DNA from: Variovorax sp. TBS-050B
GTDB taxonomy: Bacteria > Pseudomonadota > Gammaproteobacteria > Burkholderiales > Burkholderiaceae_C
Direction: 5' to 3'
Length of the DNA stretch: 64,000 bases
Assembly: GCF_029893635.1 (NCBI RefSeq)
Contig: NZ_JARXYR010000002.1
Coordinates: 124,001-188,000 of the forward strand
The notes under the pieces are model-generated. The model did no database searches, had not been told where the DNA came from, and worked only from the letters and a program-made list of their open reading frames with translations. The translations under genes and the position numbers were made by a program. Shown here in pieces: positions 16,462-25,703 of this stretch; within the stretch, counting starts at the first letter, position 1, and the number at the start of each line of letters is the position of its first letter.

Positions 16462-18414
16462 TCAAAACGCCCACGCCCCGAGCTGGTAGTAGTCGAAGCC
16501 GCTGCTGCGGCCGCCGAGGCAGCCGGCCAGGAAGTCCTCGGCGTGGCGGTACATCGCGAGGTTGTTGCTCCACTTCTGGTTGCCGTGACCGTCGCCCCGG
16601 AAGCTGACGAACTCCACCGGCTTGCCAGCGGCGCGCAGGGCCGCCACCATGCGCTCCGACTGGTCGAACTTCACGCGCGGATCGTTCACGCCATGCATGA
16701 CGAGCAGCGGCGCGCGCACCTTGGCCACGTGGTTGATCGGTGACTTGGCGTCCATGACCTTGCGCTGCGCCGGGTCGGCCGGATCGCCCACGTAGCGCTT
16801 CCACCACGGCAGGCCCAGCGCCCAGTAGGCCGGCGCGTTCTCGATCAGCCGCGCCAGGTCGGACATGCCCACCACGTCGACCGCGCAGGCGAAGGTCTCG
16901 GGCGTCATCGTCGCGCCCACGAGCGCCGAATAGCCGCCGTAGCTCGCGCCGTAGATCGCCACCCGCGCCGGATCGGCCACGCCCTCGGCCACGGCCCAGC
17001 GCACGCCGTCGATCAGGTCGTCGTGCATGCGGCCGGCGAACTCGCCCACCGCCTTTTCCATGAAGGCGCGGCCATAGCCGCTGGAGCCGCGGTAGTTGAC
17101 CTGCAGCACCGCGTAGCCGCGGTTGGCGAGGAACTGCTGCACGCTGCGGTTGGTGCCCTGGTAGGTCCAGAGATCGCGCGCCCAGGGCCCGCCGTGCACC
17201 AGCAGCACCATCGGCAGCGCGCGCGGCTGCACGCCGGGCGGCAGCGTGAGATAGCCATGGATGCGCAGGCCGTCGCGGGCTTCGTAGGCGATCGGCCGCG
17301 TCGAAGCGAGCGATGCCGCAAGGCCGCTGGTGTTGCTCTCACCGAGCAGTTCGGGCGCCTTCCCCGTGCCGGTCAGCAGGTAGTACTTCCAGCCCCGGTC
17401 GGTGCCGACGCTCACGGTCAGGATCTGCTCGTCGTCGGACATGCTGCTCACGTGCACCGCCGCGGGCGCGCCGCCTGCCAGCGGTTCGAGCCGCGCCGCG
17501 AGCGCGGCGTCGAAGTACCTGGCGCGCGGATGGCCCGGCATCGAGTAGGCCGCGAGCGGCGCATGGCTGCGGCGACTGACCAGCACCTGCTCGACGTCGA
17601 CTTCGGGTTCCGCGTGGATCACCTGCTCCGCGCCGGTTTCCAGATCCATGCGCACCAGCGCCTCCTTGTCGCGCCCGCGGCTCGACACGGCCCAGGCCGT
17701 GTTCGTCCCGGGCACCAGGTCGGCGATCCACCAGTTCTCCCGCTGCCAGCGCAGCGTTGTGCGCCACCCGTCGCCATCGGGCAGCTGCAGGTAGCCGCCG
17801 TCGCCCTCCTGCACCGAGCGCGCGCGCAGCCGTCCGTCGCGGTCGGCGACCCAGCCGGCGACGTTGCCCGGGTTCTGCGCGATCAGGCTCCTCGTGCCAG
17901 TGGCCGGATCGATCCGGTAGAGGTCGAACACCTTCTTGTCGCGTGCATTGGAGGCCACGAGCACCTCGGCGCTGCCGTCGATGCGGCGCACGAGGCGCGA
18001 GCGCGCACCCTTGAACGGCGTGAGGTCCACCGCCTCGGAACCGCCGCGCGCCACGTCGACGGCCAGCACCTTCGTGTCTTCGTCGCCGCTGGGATCCACC
18101 GTGAGGAACAGAAAGCGGCTGTCGCCCGACCAGACGATGGACTGCGCCCGCACCGCGATCGGCCGCGCCTCGCCGTTCGCGAGCCGCTTGACCCACACGG
18201 CCGGCTTCAGGCCGCTGACGCCTTTCCACGCCAGCCACGCACCGTCGGGCGAGACGCGGTAGAGGCTCGTGCCCTCGGTGTTGGCGACGAACTCGCGCAC
18301 CGGGATCAACGGCGGCAGCGCCTCGCCCTGCAGGGCGGGATGGGTCGGCGCCACGGCGCAGCCTGCGAGCAGGGCCGCCAGGGCGAGCGCGGTCAGGGTT
18401 CTCGTGGACGTCAC
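16462..18414 (-). CDS. S9 family serine peptidase (prolyl oligopeptidase type), lipoprotein
   Basis: 650 aa. The N-terminus TLTALALAALLAGCAVAP ends in a lipobox with C19, so it is probably an outer- or inner-membrane-anchored periplasmic lipoprotein. Residues from about 35 to 380 form WD/beta-propeller repeats (e.g. YRVSPDGAWLAWKGV). The C-terminal alpha/beta hydrolase has the triad at about S491 (GASYGGYS), D578 (HGVNDPRV) and H610 (GDGHGN). This is the layout of acylaminoacyl-/dipeptidyl peptidases that trim short peptides. The GTG start is preceded by GAGGAG at ideal spacing. Divergent from the two-component system, 82 bases apart, which may regulate it. Confidence 0.9.
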   Translation of the reverse strand: MTSTRTLTALALAALLAGCAVAPTHPALQGEALPPLIPVREFVANTEGTSLYRVSPDGAWLAWKGVSGLKPAVWVKRLANGEARPIAVRAQSIVWSGDSRFLFLTVDPSGDEDTKVLAVDVARGGSEAVDLTPFKGARSRLVRRIDGSAEVLVASNARDKKVFDLYRIDPATGTRSLIAQNPGNVAGWVADRDGRLRARSVQEGDGGYLQLPDGDGWRTTLRWQRENWWIADLVPGTNTAWAVSSRGRDKEALVRMDLETGAEQVIHAEPEVDVEQVLVSRRSHAPLAAYSMPGHPRARYFDAALAARLEPLAGGAPAAVHVSSMSDDEQILTVSVGTDRGWKYYLLTGTGKAPELLGESNTSGLAASLASTRPIAYEARDGLRIHGYLTLPPGVQPRALPMVLLVHGGPWARDLWTYQGTNRSVQQFLANRGYAVLQVNYRGSSGYGRAFMEKAVGEFAGRMHDDLIDGVRWAVAEGVADPARVAIYGASYGGYSALVGATMTPETFACAVDVVGMSDLARLIENAPAYWALGLPWWKRYVGDPADPAQRKVMDAKSPINHVAKVRAPLLVMHGVNDPRVKFDQSERMVAALRAAGKPVEFVSFRGDGHGNQKWSNNLAMYRHAEDFLAGCLGGRSSGFDYYQLGAWAF

Positions 18415-18496
18415 GGGTTCTCCTCGTTCTTGGACGCCGGATTGTGGGCCGGCCAAGCTTTGGCCTTGCCAAAGGTGCCGACGCCACAATGCGGCC

Positions 18497-19153
18497 ATGC
18501 ACATCCTGCTCATCGAAGACGACCTCGACCTCGGGCGCGCACTCCAGGCCACGCTCAAGGTCGAGCACTTCACGAGCGAATGGATACGCCGCGCCGCCGA
18601 TGCGCCGCATGCCGTCGACGCCGCGCGGGTCGATTGCGTGCTGCTCGACCTGAACCTGCCCGACGGCAGCGGCTTCGACCTGCTGCGCCGCTGGCGGCGC
18701 GGCGACGTCCGCGTGCCGGTGATCGTGATCACCGCGCGCTCGGCCATCGACGACCGGCTGGCCGGGCTCGACGGCGGCGCGGACGACTTCGTCATCAAGC
18801 CCTTCGACACCGCCGAGCTCGTGGCGCGCGTGCGCGCCGTGGTGCGGCGCAGCGCGCGCCAGGCCAGCGAATGCTGGAGCCTGGGCGCGCTCGAGATCGA
18901 ACCGGGCCGGCGCGAGGCGCGGCTGAACGGCGCGGCGCTGGCGCTGTCGCCGCGGGAGTTCCAGCTGCTGGTGGAGCTCGCGCGCGACGCCGGCGCGGTG
19001 GTCGCCAAGGACCTGCTGTCGCAGCGCCTCGAACCGCTCGGCGATCCGGTGGACTTCGCCGCGATCGAGGTCCATGTGTCGAACCTGCGCAAGAAGATCG
19101 GCACCGAGCGCGTGCGCACCGTGCGCGGCGTCGGCTACCTGCTCGAGCCATGA
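18497..19153 (+). CDS. OmpR-family response regulator
   Basis: 218 aa. Receiver domain with acidic pair D8/D9, phospho-acceptor D51 (LLDLNLPDG), and conserved K101 (VIKPFDT). The C-terminal winged helix is of the OmpR/PhoB type (LSPREFQLLVELARDAG, then IEVHVSNLRKKIG and VRTVRGVGYLLE). Close in style to QseB/PmrA/TctD regulators. The stop overlaps the sensor-kinase start by four bases, so both are coupled. The spacer before it holds an inverted repeat GGCCAA-GCT-TTGGCC at 18451-18465 that could be an operator. Confidence 0.93.
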   Translation: MHILLIEDDLDLGRALQATLKVEHFTSEWIRRAADAPHAVDAARVDCVLLDLNLPDGSGFDLLRRWRRGDVRVPVIVITARSAIDDRLAGLDGGADDFVIKPFDTAELVARVRAVVRRSARQASECWSLGALEIEPGRREARLNGAALALSPREFQLLVELARDAGAVVAKDLLSQRLEPLGDPVDFAAIEVHVSNLRKKIGTERVRTVRGVGYLLEP

Positions 19154-20556
19154 GCCGCGGTGCCACGCCCGAAGGCGGTGCGGTGGGCGCGCTCCGGCGC
19201 CTGTGGCGGCGCGTGGCCGAGCCCTCGCTGGTGCGGCGCGGCACCGGCTGGACGCTGCTGGTCTTCTTCCTGATCTGGGCCGCGCTGCTGGGCTTCGAGT
19301 ACGCCCGGAATCTCCGGAACCTCGCCGAAGCGCCGAGCCTCACGCAATACGGCGACGCGCTGCTGCTCGCGCTCGACGAGTTGGACGACCCGTCGCAGGC
19401 AGGCGCGGTGATGGCCGCCACCGAACGCTGGACCGCGATCCGCCGCACCCAGAACGAGCGGCTGCGCGGCATCGTGCTCTACGAGCTGCGCGACCTGCGC
19501 GGCGCGCGCGTCTATGCCTCCGAGGGCTGGGCGCAGGCCGCCAGCTCGCCCGACCGGACCGAGCGCTACTGGCGCTACGACCGCACAAGCGCGCACTGGC
19601 GGCTGCAGATCCTGAACCCGCGCCGCACCGAAAGCGCCTTCCTGCGCTACAACGCCGGCTTCATCCTGCCCTACCTGCTGGTGGCCTTTCCCTTCGTGCT
19701 GCTGGCCGTCTGGCTCACGGTGCGCGCCAGCCTGCGTCCGCTGCAGCAGCTCGCGCGCCGCATCGAAGCGCGGCCGGCCGACGAGCTGAACGCCGTCGGC
19801 GTGCCGGCGCGCTACCGCGAGCTCAAGCCGCTGGTGCAGGCGCTCGACACGCTGCTGGCGCGCCTGCGCGGCACCGTCGCGCGCGAGCGCGCCTTCGTGC
19901 AGGACGCGGCGCACGAGATCCGCACGCCGCTCGCGGTCATCAACGCCCAGGCCCATGTGCTGGCCCAGGCCCGGGACCCGGCGGCGCGGACCCAGGCCGA
20001 GGCCGAACTGAACCAGGCCGTCGCGCGCACCTCGCATCTCGCGCGGCAGCTGCTCGATCTCGCGACGCTGGACCGCGCCGGCCCCTCCTGCAGGAGCCGC
20101 GTGGACCTTGCGCACTGGCTGCGCACCCAGCTTGGCCCCGCCGCGCGCACCGCGATGCAGGACGGGCGCGAACTGTCGCTCGAAGCGCCCGACACGCTGC
20201 CGCGCGAGATCGACCTCGGCGCGCTGGAGTCGGTGGTGCAGAACCTGGTCGACAACGCGCTGCGTCACGGTGCACCCGGCAGCCGCATCGCCGTGATGCT
20301 GCGTGCGGAGGGCGACGCGCTCACGCTCGAAGTGCGCGACGACGGCCCCGGCATCGAGGCCGCGCGGCACGACAGCGTGTTCGAGCGCTTCCATCGCGGC
20401 AGCGAGCCGCGCGCGAGCGGTGCCGGCCTGGGCCTCGCGATCGTGCGCCAGGCCGCATCGCGCCTCGGCGGCGGCGTCGAGATCGTCGAGGGCCTGCGGG
20501 GGCGCGGCGTCGGCTTTCGCGTGCGGATGGAAGCCGCCGCTACCATCGCGCCATGA
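19150..20556 (+). CDS. Sensor histidine kinase
   Basis: 468 aa inner-membrane kinase. Two membrane segments (about 34-50 and 170-192) enclose a periplasmic domain of about 120 residues, the likely sensor. A HAMP-like linker follows (SLRPLQQLARRIEARP), then the phospho-acceptor H255 in AHEIRTPLAVINAQ and the ATPase motifs NLVDNALRHG, DDGPGI and GAGLGLAIV. Partner of the overlapping response regulator. The stimulus is unknown. Its own stop overlaps the next gene, YkgJ-type, by four bases, so all three are made from one coupled message. Confidence 0.93.
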   Translation: MSRGATPEGGAVGALRRLWRRVAEPSLVRRGTGWTLLVFFLIWAALLGFEYARNLRNLAEAPSLTQYGDALLLALDELDDPSQAGAVMAATERWTAIRRTQNERLRGIVLYELRDLRGARVYASEGWAQAASSPDRTERYWRYDRTSAHWRLQILNPRRTESAFLRYNAGFILPYLLVAFPFVLLAVWLTVRASLRPLQQLARRIEARPADELNAVGVPARYRELKPLVQALDTLLARLRGTVARERAFVQDAAHEIRTPLAVINAQAHVLAQARDPAARTQAEAELNQAVARTSHLARQLLDLATLDRAGPSCRSRVDLAHWLRTQLGPAARTAMQDGRELSLEAPDTLPREIDLGALESVVQNLVDNALRHGAPGSRIAVMLRAEGDALTLEVRDDGPGIEAARHDSVFERFHRGSEPRASGAGLGLAIVRQAASRLGGGVEIVEGLRGRGVGFRVRMEAAATIAP

Positions 20557-20873
20557 GCACGATCTCCCCCTGCCGGCAATGCGGCGCCTGCTGCGCGAGC
20601 TACCGCGTCGACTTCAGCGTGCACGAGCTCGACGAGAACGGCGGCACGGTGCCGGCGGGCCTGGCGGTCGAGGTCAACGACGCGCTCTGCCGCCTGCGCG
20701 GCACCGACCATGCGCGGCCGCGCTGCGCCGCGCTCACCGGCACGATCGGCCAGTCCGTGGGCTGCGGCATCTACGAATGGCGGCCGAATCCCTGCCATGA
20801 ACTGGAGGCCGGCAGCGACGCCTGCGAACGCGCCCGCGCGCGGCACGGCCTGCCCGCGCTCCAGCCGGCCTGA
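20553..20873 (+). CDS. YkgJ family cysteine-cluster protein
   Basis: 106 aa, cytoplasmic. The N-terminus has CRQCGACC (C7, C10, C13, C14), followed by further cysteines in ALCRLRG, RPRCAALTG, VGCGIYEWRPNPC and SDACERARA, the pattern of the putative zinc- or iron-chelating CxxCxxCC family (UPF0153). Such proteins are thought to bind Zn or Fe-S; function is unproven. The four-base overlap with the kinase gene is unusual and ties it to the two-component system. Confidence 0.88.
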   Translation: MSTISPCRQCGACCASYRVDFSVHELDENGGTVPAGLAVEVNDALCRLRGTDHARPRCAALTGTIGQSVGCGIYEWRPNPCHELEAGSDACERARARHGLPALQPA

Positions 20874-20949
20874 GCCCGGAGCGCTTGGTCACGCGATCTG
20901 TTGGAAATAACCGACACCACGACCCCGCGCGCGGCGCTAACTTCGCGCC

Positions 20950-21603
20950 ATGCGTTCATTGCAAGCCCAACCCCGCATCTGGGACATCTCGCCGCCGGTC
21001 CATGAAGGCGCGCCGGTGTTCCCGGGCGACACGCCCTACCGGCAGCGCTGGGCGGCCACCATCTCGCCGGGCTGTCCGGTCAACGTCAGCGAGATCACGC
21101 TATCGCCGCACGTCGGCGCGCATGCCGACGCGCCGCTGCACTACGACCCCGAGGGCGAGCCGATCGGCCGCGTCGACCTCGCACCCTTTCTCGGCCGCTG
21201 CCGCGTGATCCATGCCATCGCGCAGGGGCCGCTCGTCGAGTGGGCCCACATCGTCCATGCGGTCGACAGCACCCTGCCGCCGCGCGTGCTGGTGCGCACC
21301 TACCAGGCGATGCCCGTGGACCGCTGGGACGCGCAGCTCGCGGCCTATGCGCCCGCCACCATCGAGCGCCTCGCAGCCATGGGCGTGAAGCTCGTGGGCA
21401 TCGACACCGCGAGCATCGACCCTGCGGACAGCAAGACGCTCGAAAGCCACCAGCGCATCCGCCGCCTCGACATCCGCGTGCTCGAGAACCTCGTGCTCGA
21501 CGAGGTGCCCGAGGGCGACTACGAACTCATCGCGCTGCCGCTCAAGCTGGTCAGCGCCGACGCTTCTCCCGTGCGCGCCGTGCTGCGCGACCTTCCCCGC
21601 TGA
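20950..21603 (+). CDS. kynB: Kynurenine formamidase (arylformamidase)
   Basis: Hydrolyses N-formylkynurenine to kynurenine, second step of tryptophan catabolism. The 217 aa belong to the bacterial cyclase-like, metal-dependent family: [11 protein letters not shown] at the N-terminus and the HxGxHxD motif with H54, H58 and D60 ([14 protein letters not shown]). First gene of the kyn cluster; kynU begins 11 bases downstream. The 76-base spacer upstream has no obvious regulator gene beside it, unlike many kyn loci where an Lrp/AsnC-type kynR is divergent. Confidence 0.95.
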   Translation: MRSLQAQPRIWDISPPVHEGAPVFPGDTPYRQRWAATISPGCPVNVSEITLSPHVGAHADAPLHYDPEGEPIGRVDLAPFLGRCRVIHAIAQGPLVEWAHIVHAVDSTLPPRVLVRTYQAMPVDRWDAQLAAYAPATIERLAAMGVKLVGIDTASIDPADSKTLESHQRIRRLDIRVLENLVLDEVPEGDYELIALPLKLVSADASPVRAVLRDLPR

Positions 21604-21614
21604 ACCTGCCTCTC

Positions 21615-22892
21615 ATGACGACCATCGAAGACTGCCGCGCGCTCGACGCGCAAGACCCGCTGCGCGCGCTGCGCGATCAATTCACGCTGCCCGAGGGCGT
21701 GATCTACCTCGACGGCAACTCGCTCGGCGTGCTGCCGAAGGCGGCGCCCGCGCGCATCGCCGAAGTGGTGGCCCAGGAATGGGGCCAGGGCCTGATCCGC
21801 TCGTGGAACACCGCCAGCTGGTTCGACCTGCCGCAGCGCCTCGGCGACAAGGTGGCACGGCTCGTCGGCGCGGCGCCCGGCGAGGTGGTGTGCACCGACA
21901 GCACCTCGGTCAACCTCTACAAGGTGCTGTTCGCGGCGCTGTCGCAGCAGAAGGACAGCGGCCGCCGGCTGGTGCTCAGCGAACGCAGCAACTTCCCCAC
22001 CGACCTCTACATCGCCGAGTCGCTGTGCCGCGAGCGCGGCTTCGAGCTGCGGCTGATCGACGAGCGCGAGCTGCCCGGCGTGCTGACCGAGGAGGTCGCG
22101 GTGCTGATGCTGACGCACGTCAACTACCGCACCGGCGCGATGCACGACATGAAGGCCGTCACGGCCGCCGCGCATGCGGTGGGCGCGCTGACCGTCTGGG
22201 ACCTGGCCCACAGCGCGGGCGCGGTGCCGGTCGCGCTCAACGAGAGCCAGGCCGACTACGCCATCGGCTGCGGCTACAAGTACCTGAACGGCGGCCCCGG
22301 CGCCCCCGCCTTCGCCTGGGTGCACACGCGGCACGCGGGCAAGTTCGAGCAGCCGCTCGCGGGCTGGTGGGGCCATGCGGCGCCCTTCGAGTTCACGCCG
22401 CACTACCGGCCCGCGCCGGGCGTGGGCCGCTACCTCTGCGGCACGCAGCCGATCATCGCGCTCGCGGGGCTCGAATGCGGCATCGACACCGTGCTCGCGG
22501 CAGAGGCCTTCGACGCCGGCCAGGGCGGCATGGCGGCGCTGCGCGCCAAGTCGCTCGCGCTGACCGACCTGTTCATCCGCCTGGTGGAGGAACGCTGCCC
22601 GGACCAGGGCCTCTCGCTCGTCACGCCACGCGAGCACGCGCGGCGCGGCTCGCAGGTGTGCCTGAGCCGCAAGGAAGGCGCGTACGCGATCGTGCAGGCG
22701 CTGATCGCGCGTGGCGTGATCGGGGACTACCGCGCCGGCGATGCCCAGATGCCGGACATCCTGCGCTTCGGCTTCACGCCGCTCTACCTGGGCTTCGAGG
22801 ACGTGTGGAACGCGGTCGAGCATCTGGTGCAGGTGCTCGACACCGGCGAATGGCAGCGCCCCGAGTTCAACCGCAAGAACGCGGTGACCTGA
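21615..22892 (+). CDS. kynU: Kynureninase
   Basis: PLP enzyme that cleaves kynurenine to anthranilate and alanine. The 425 aa show [14 protein letters not shown] near residue 33, [12 protein letters not shown] around 195 and the PLP lysine K222 in [12 protein letters not shown]. Start chosen at [11 protein letters not shown], eleven bases after kynB; the frame is open far upstream but that part is the shadow of kynB. A one-base gap separates it from the exported protein gene, implying co-transcription and coupling. Confidence 0.97.
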   Translation: MTTIEDCRALDAQDPLRALRDQFTLPEGVIYLDGNSLGVLPKAAPARIAEVVAQEWGQGLIRSWNTASWFDLPQRLGDKVARLVGAAPGEVVCTDSTSVNLYKVLFAALSQQKDSGRRLVLSERSNFPTDLYIAESLCRERGFELRLIDERELPGVLTEEVAVLMLTHVNYRTGAMHDMKAVTAAAHAVGALTVWDLAHSAGAVPVALNESQADYAIGCGYKYLNGGPGAPAFAWVHTRHAGKFEQPLAGWWGHAAPFEFTPHYRPAPGVGRYLCGTQPIIALAGLECGIDTVLAAEAFDAGQGGMAALRAKSLALTDLFIRLVEERCPDQGLSLVTPREHARRGSQVCLSRKEGAYAIVQALIARGVIGDYRAGDAQMPDILRFGFTPLYLGFEDVWNAVEHLVQVLDTGEWQRPEFNRKNAVT

Positions 22893-22893
22893 A

Positions 22894-23412
22894 ATGAAGA
22901 TCCCGATGCCAACGACGACACGCCGGCGCTTCGCCACGCTCGCGCTGCTGCTGGCCGCGTCCGCGCCGGCACTCGCCCGGCAGCCGACGCCGCAGTCGGC
23001 CTTCACGCTGCCGCAGCTCAAGGCGCTGGCCGCGCTCTCGCCCGACGCCTTCCGGCAGGAGGTCAGGCGCCTGGGCTTCTCCTATGTCGACAGGACCGCG
23101 ACCGAGGAGGTCAGCATGATCGAGTACGACCGCTTCGCCGACGGGCAGACCGCGCGGCTCATGAAATCCACCTACGCCGGGCACCGCGCGGCCGAGAACA
23201 GCGTCGAGCTCTCGCTGACCGACAAGGCGGCCTTCGACCGCCTCGTGAAGGAAGTGCGCGACGCCGGCTTCGTGCCGGCCGAGAAGGGCCGCATCCCCGG
23301 CGGCGAGACCTACCAGGACTACAAGCGCAGCAGCGAGGTCGTGCGCTTCGTGCATCCCGCGAAGCGCACCGGCAGCAGCCCGCCCTCCTACACCACCGTG
23401 GTCTGGCGATGA
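22894..23412 (+). CDS. Hypothetical exported protein with Tat-like signal, inside the kyn operon
   Basis: 172 aa. The N-terminus [21 protein letters not shown] is a signal peptide with a twin-arginine-like RRRF; cleavage probably follows ALA at 29. The mature 140 residues ([27 protein letters not shown], later [13 protein letters not shown]) have no family I recognise. It lies one base after kynU and 16 before kynA, on the same strand, so it is in the kynurenine operon although no exported step is known in that pathway. It may be a recent insertion or a lineage-specific accessory. Confidence 0.75.
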   Translation: MKIPMPTTTRRRFATLALLLAASAPALARQPTPQSAFTLPQLKALAALSPDAFRQEVRRLGFSYVDRTATEEVSMIEYDRFADGQTARLMKSTYAGHRAAENSVELSLTDKAAFDRLVKEVRDAGFVPAEKGRIPGGETYQDYKRSSEVVRFVHPAKRTGSSPPSYTTVVWR

Positions 23413-23428
23413 CCGGCCCGCAGACACC

Positions 23429-24265
23429 ATGAACACCGAAAAGATCGTCCACGAAGAGAAGGCGCAGCTGGACTTCAGCCAGTCCATGAGCTACGGCGAC
23501 TACCTGCACCTCGACGAGATCCTCAACGCCCAGCATCCGCTCTCGCCCGCGCACGACGAGATGCTGTTCATCGTGCAGCACCAGACCAGCGAGCTCTGGA
23601 TGAAGCTCATGCTGCACGAGCTGCGCGCCGCCACCGCCTGCATCGCCGACGAGAAGCTCGCCGACGCCTTCAAGATGCTCGCGCGCGTGAGCCGCATCAT
23701 GGAGCAGCTCGTGAGCGCCTGGACCGTGCTCTCGACCATGACGCCGCCCGAATACACCGCGATGCGCCCCTACCTCGCGAATTCGAGCGGCTTCCAGAGT
23801 GCGCAGTACCGCTGCATCGAATTCGCGCTTGGCAACAAGAACGCCGCGATGCTCAAGCCGCATGCGCACCGCGCCGACCTGCTGGCGCAGGTGGAGGCGG
23901 CCTACCGCTCGCCCTCGCTCTACGACCAATCGCTGCGCCTGCTGGCGCGCCGCGGCCTGGCGGTGCCGGCCGACAAGCTCGAGCGCGACTGGACGCAGCC
24001 CTACGAACCGAGCGACGGCGTCGAGGCCGCCTGGCTCGCGGTCTATCGCGATCCGCATGCGCACTGGGACCTCTACCAGCTCGGCGAGAAGCTCACCGAC
24101 CTGGAAGACGCCTTCCGGCTCTGGCGCTTCCGCCACGTGACCACGGTCGAGCGCGTGATCGGCTTCAAGCGCGGCACCGGCGGCACGGGCGGCGTGAGCT
24201 ACCTGCGCAAGATGCTCGACGTGGTGCTGTTCCCCGAGATCTGGAAACTCCGCACCGATCTTTAG
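23429..24265 (+). CDS. kynA: Tryptophan 2,3-dioxygenase
   Basis: Haem enzyme that opens the indole ring of tryptophan to N-formylkynurenine, the first and rate-limiting step of the pathway. The 278 aa match bacterial TDO length. [13 protein letters not shown] at 20-32, the substrate-pocket [14 protein letters not shown] with H51, and the probable haem ligand H236 ([21 protein letters not shown]) are all present. Last gene of the kyn cluster. A C/G-block repeat starts right behind its stop codon and may act as the transcript end. Confidence 0.97.
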   Translation: MNTEKIVHEEKAQLDFSQSMSYGDYLHLDEILNAQHPLSPAHDEMLFIVQHQTSELWMKLMLHELRAATACIADEKLADAFKMLARVSRIMEQLVSAWTVLSTMTPPEYTAMRPYLANSSGFQSAQYRCIEFALGNKNAAMLKPHAHRADLLAQVEAAYRSPSLYDQSLRLLARRGLAVPADKLERDWTQPYEPSDGVEAAWLAVYRDPHAHWDLYQLGEKLTDLEDAFRLWRFRHVTTVERVIGFKRGTGGTGGVSYLRKMLDVVLFPEIWKLRTDL

Positions 24266-24350
24266 ACGCCCCCCGAAGCGCCTTCGGCGCCTCCCCCCAC
24301 TGGGGGGGGCACCCAGCGGACTGGCAGAGCCAGTTCCGCGGGTGCACTGG
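24266..24350. repeat. C/G-block intergenic repeat, copy A
   Basis: A run of C6 and G8 blocks separated by ACT, next to a GCGCC-TTC-GGCGC hairpin (24279-24291), then a cruciform in which CTGGC-AGA-GCCAG sits inside ACCCAGCGG/CCGCGGGT arms. The same architecture occurs at 63501-63593 and, in part and inverted, inside trpA. Such elements are common between genes of Comamonadaceae. It lies between kynA and the SUKH-like gene and has no coding content. Confidence 0.75.
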
Positions 24351-24409
24351 CCTGGCCTGTGAGGGATTCGCAGCACGCGATACATTGGCACTTCCTACGG
24401 AGACCTGCC

Positions 24410-25669
24410 ATGCACCCAGACGCCATCCGCTTCTCGCCCGAAGAACTCGCCACCCTGCGCGCGCACGGTGTGGTGCTGTTCGCCGAGCGCGTGATCTTCG
24501 AGGCGCAGCCGCCGATGCCGGAGGCGCGGATCGCCGCCATCGAGGCACTGTGCGCGGGGCCGCTGCCCGAGGCGCTCGCCGCGCTCTGGCGGCAGACGGC
24601 GGGCGGCCGGCTCGACTACGACCTGTCGCTGCCGATGGGCGGCAACATCGAGGCCGTGAGCTGGTCCGAACTGTTCTGGGACGGCAGCGACGGCTACCGC
24701 GACCTGCAGGGCTGGATCGCGCACGAGCAGGAGCTCGCCGAGGAAGCGGCCGACGACGACGGCCGCGACTGGAGCGGCAAGCTCACGCACCTGCCCTTCG
24801 GCGGCTTCGAGTACCTCGACCGCATCTATGCGGTGGTCGAGCCCGGCCCGGCGCACGGCAGCATCGTCGCGTGGAAGCACGGCCTGCCGCCGGCCTGGAC
24901 GCATGCGCTGCACGAGGACAGCGTGAGCACCATCGCGCCCGACCTGCGCGGCGCCTTCGCGGCGCTGCACCTCGACGAGGACCCGCTCGCGCCCACGGAC
25001 GACTACTACTCGGGCCAGGCGCTGCTCGAGTACCTCGACGATCGGCACGAGGCGCACGGCCTCGACATCGATCTGATGGACAAGCTCGTGGCCTTCTACC
25101 GCCGCGCGATGGTCGACTGGCGCACGCCGCTCGCCGAAGGCACGCTGCGCCACCAGCCCGCCGCCGCGCGCGCCGCGCTGCGCCATGCCGTCGCGACCGA
25201 CGACGCGCAGCTCGTGGCCGAGCTCGCGGCCGCAGGCGTGCGCTTCCAGGGCCCGCAGCAGGGCAGCGCGCTCGCCACCGACGTGGCGATCGGCCACGGC
25301 GCCTTCGCGGCGGCCACGGCGCTGGTGCGCGCCGGCGCGCCGGTGGCGCGCGAAGCGCTGGCGAACATCGACGGACAGATCTCGCCGGAACTCACGCGCG
25401 CGCTGCTCGCCAACGGCGCCGAGCCGAGCGTGAGCGCCATCGTCCGGTGCGCGGCCTGCGGCGCACCGGCCAGCGCCCACCTGATCGCCGACGCCTGCGC
25501 CGCGGCCGGCATCGACGTGCCGGCCGCATTCGCGATCGAGCGCGATGCCACGCTGGCCGAACTGCAGGCCACGCTGCGCGAGGTTCGCGAGGGCAAGCTC
25601 GGGCACTACCTCGGCGCCGAGGGCATCGCCGAGCGCATCGAGCATCTGCAGACCTTCAGGCTCGCCTGA
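24410..25669 (+). CDS. SMI1/KNR4 (SUKH)-like protein with ankyrin-like C-terminus
   Basis: 419 aa, cytoplasmic. Residues about 30-150 (PEARIAAIEALCAGPLPEALAALW, later GYRDLQGWIAHEQELAEEA and LPFGGFEYLDRIY) look like a SUKH-superfamily domain, the fold of many immunity proteins to polymorphic toxins. From about 240 to 370 there are ankyrin-like helical hairpins (ARAALRHAVATDDAQLVAELAAAGV; FAAATALVRAGAP; LTRALLANGAEPS). Both calls are by eye. Start chosen at MHPDAIRF, with GGAGACC before it. No toxin gene lies beside it, so an immunity role is only a suggestion. Confidence 0.6.
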   Translation: MHPDAIRFSPEELATLRAHGVVLFAERVIFEAQPPMPEARIAAIEALCAGPLPEALAALWRQTAGGRLDYDLSLPMGGNIEAVSWSELFWDGSDGYRDLQGWIAHEQELAEEAADDDGRDWSGKLTHLPFGGFEYLDRIYAVVEPGPAHGSIVAWKHGLPPAWTHALHEDSVSTIAPDLRGAFAALHLDEDPLAPTDDYYSGQALLEYLDDRHEAHGLDIDLMDKLVAFYRRAMVDWRTPLAEGTLRHQPAAARAALRHAVATDDAQLVAELAAAGVRFQGPQQGSALATDVAIGHGAFAAATALVRAGAPVAREALANIDGQISPELTRALLANGAEPSVSAIVRCAACGAPASAHLIADACAAAGIDVPAAFAIERDATLAELQATLREVREGKLGHYLGAEGIAERIEHLQTFRLA

Positions 25670-25703
25670 AGCGCCGGGCGCCCTTCGACCCTGGTGGCCT
25701 TCT

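Noticed and set aside
18451..18465. GGCCAA-GCT-TTGGCC as an OmpR-type operator
   Set aside because: OmpR-family proteins usually prefer direct repeats, and short G/C-rich palindromes are frequent here; kept only as a note under the regulator.
17023..19149. Plus-strand open frame extending far upstream of the sensor kinase
   Set aside because: It is antisense to the S9 peptidase and out of frame with the response regulator; the kinase begins at 19150 with ATGA overlap.
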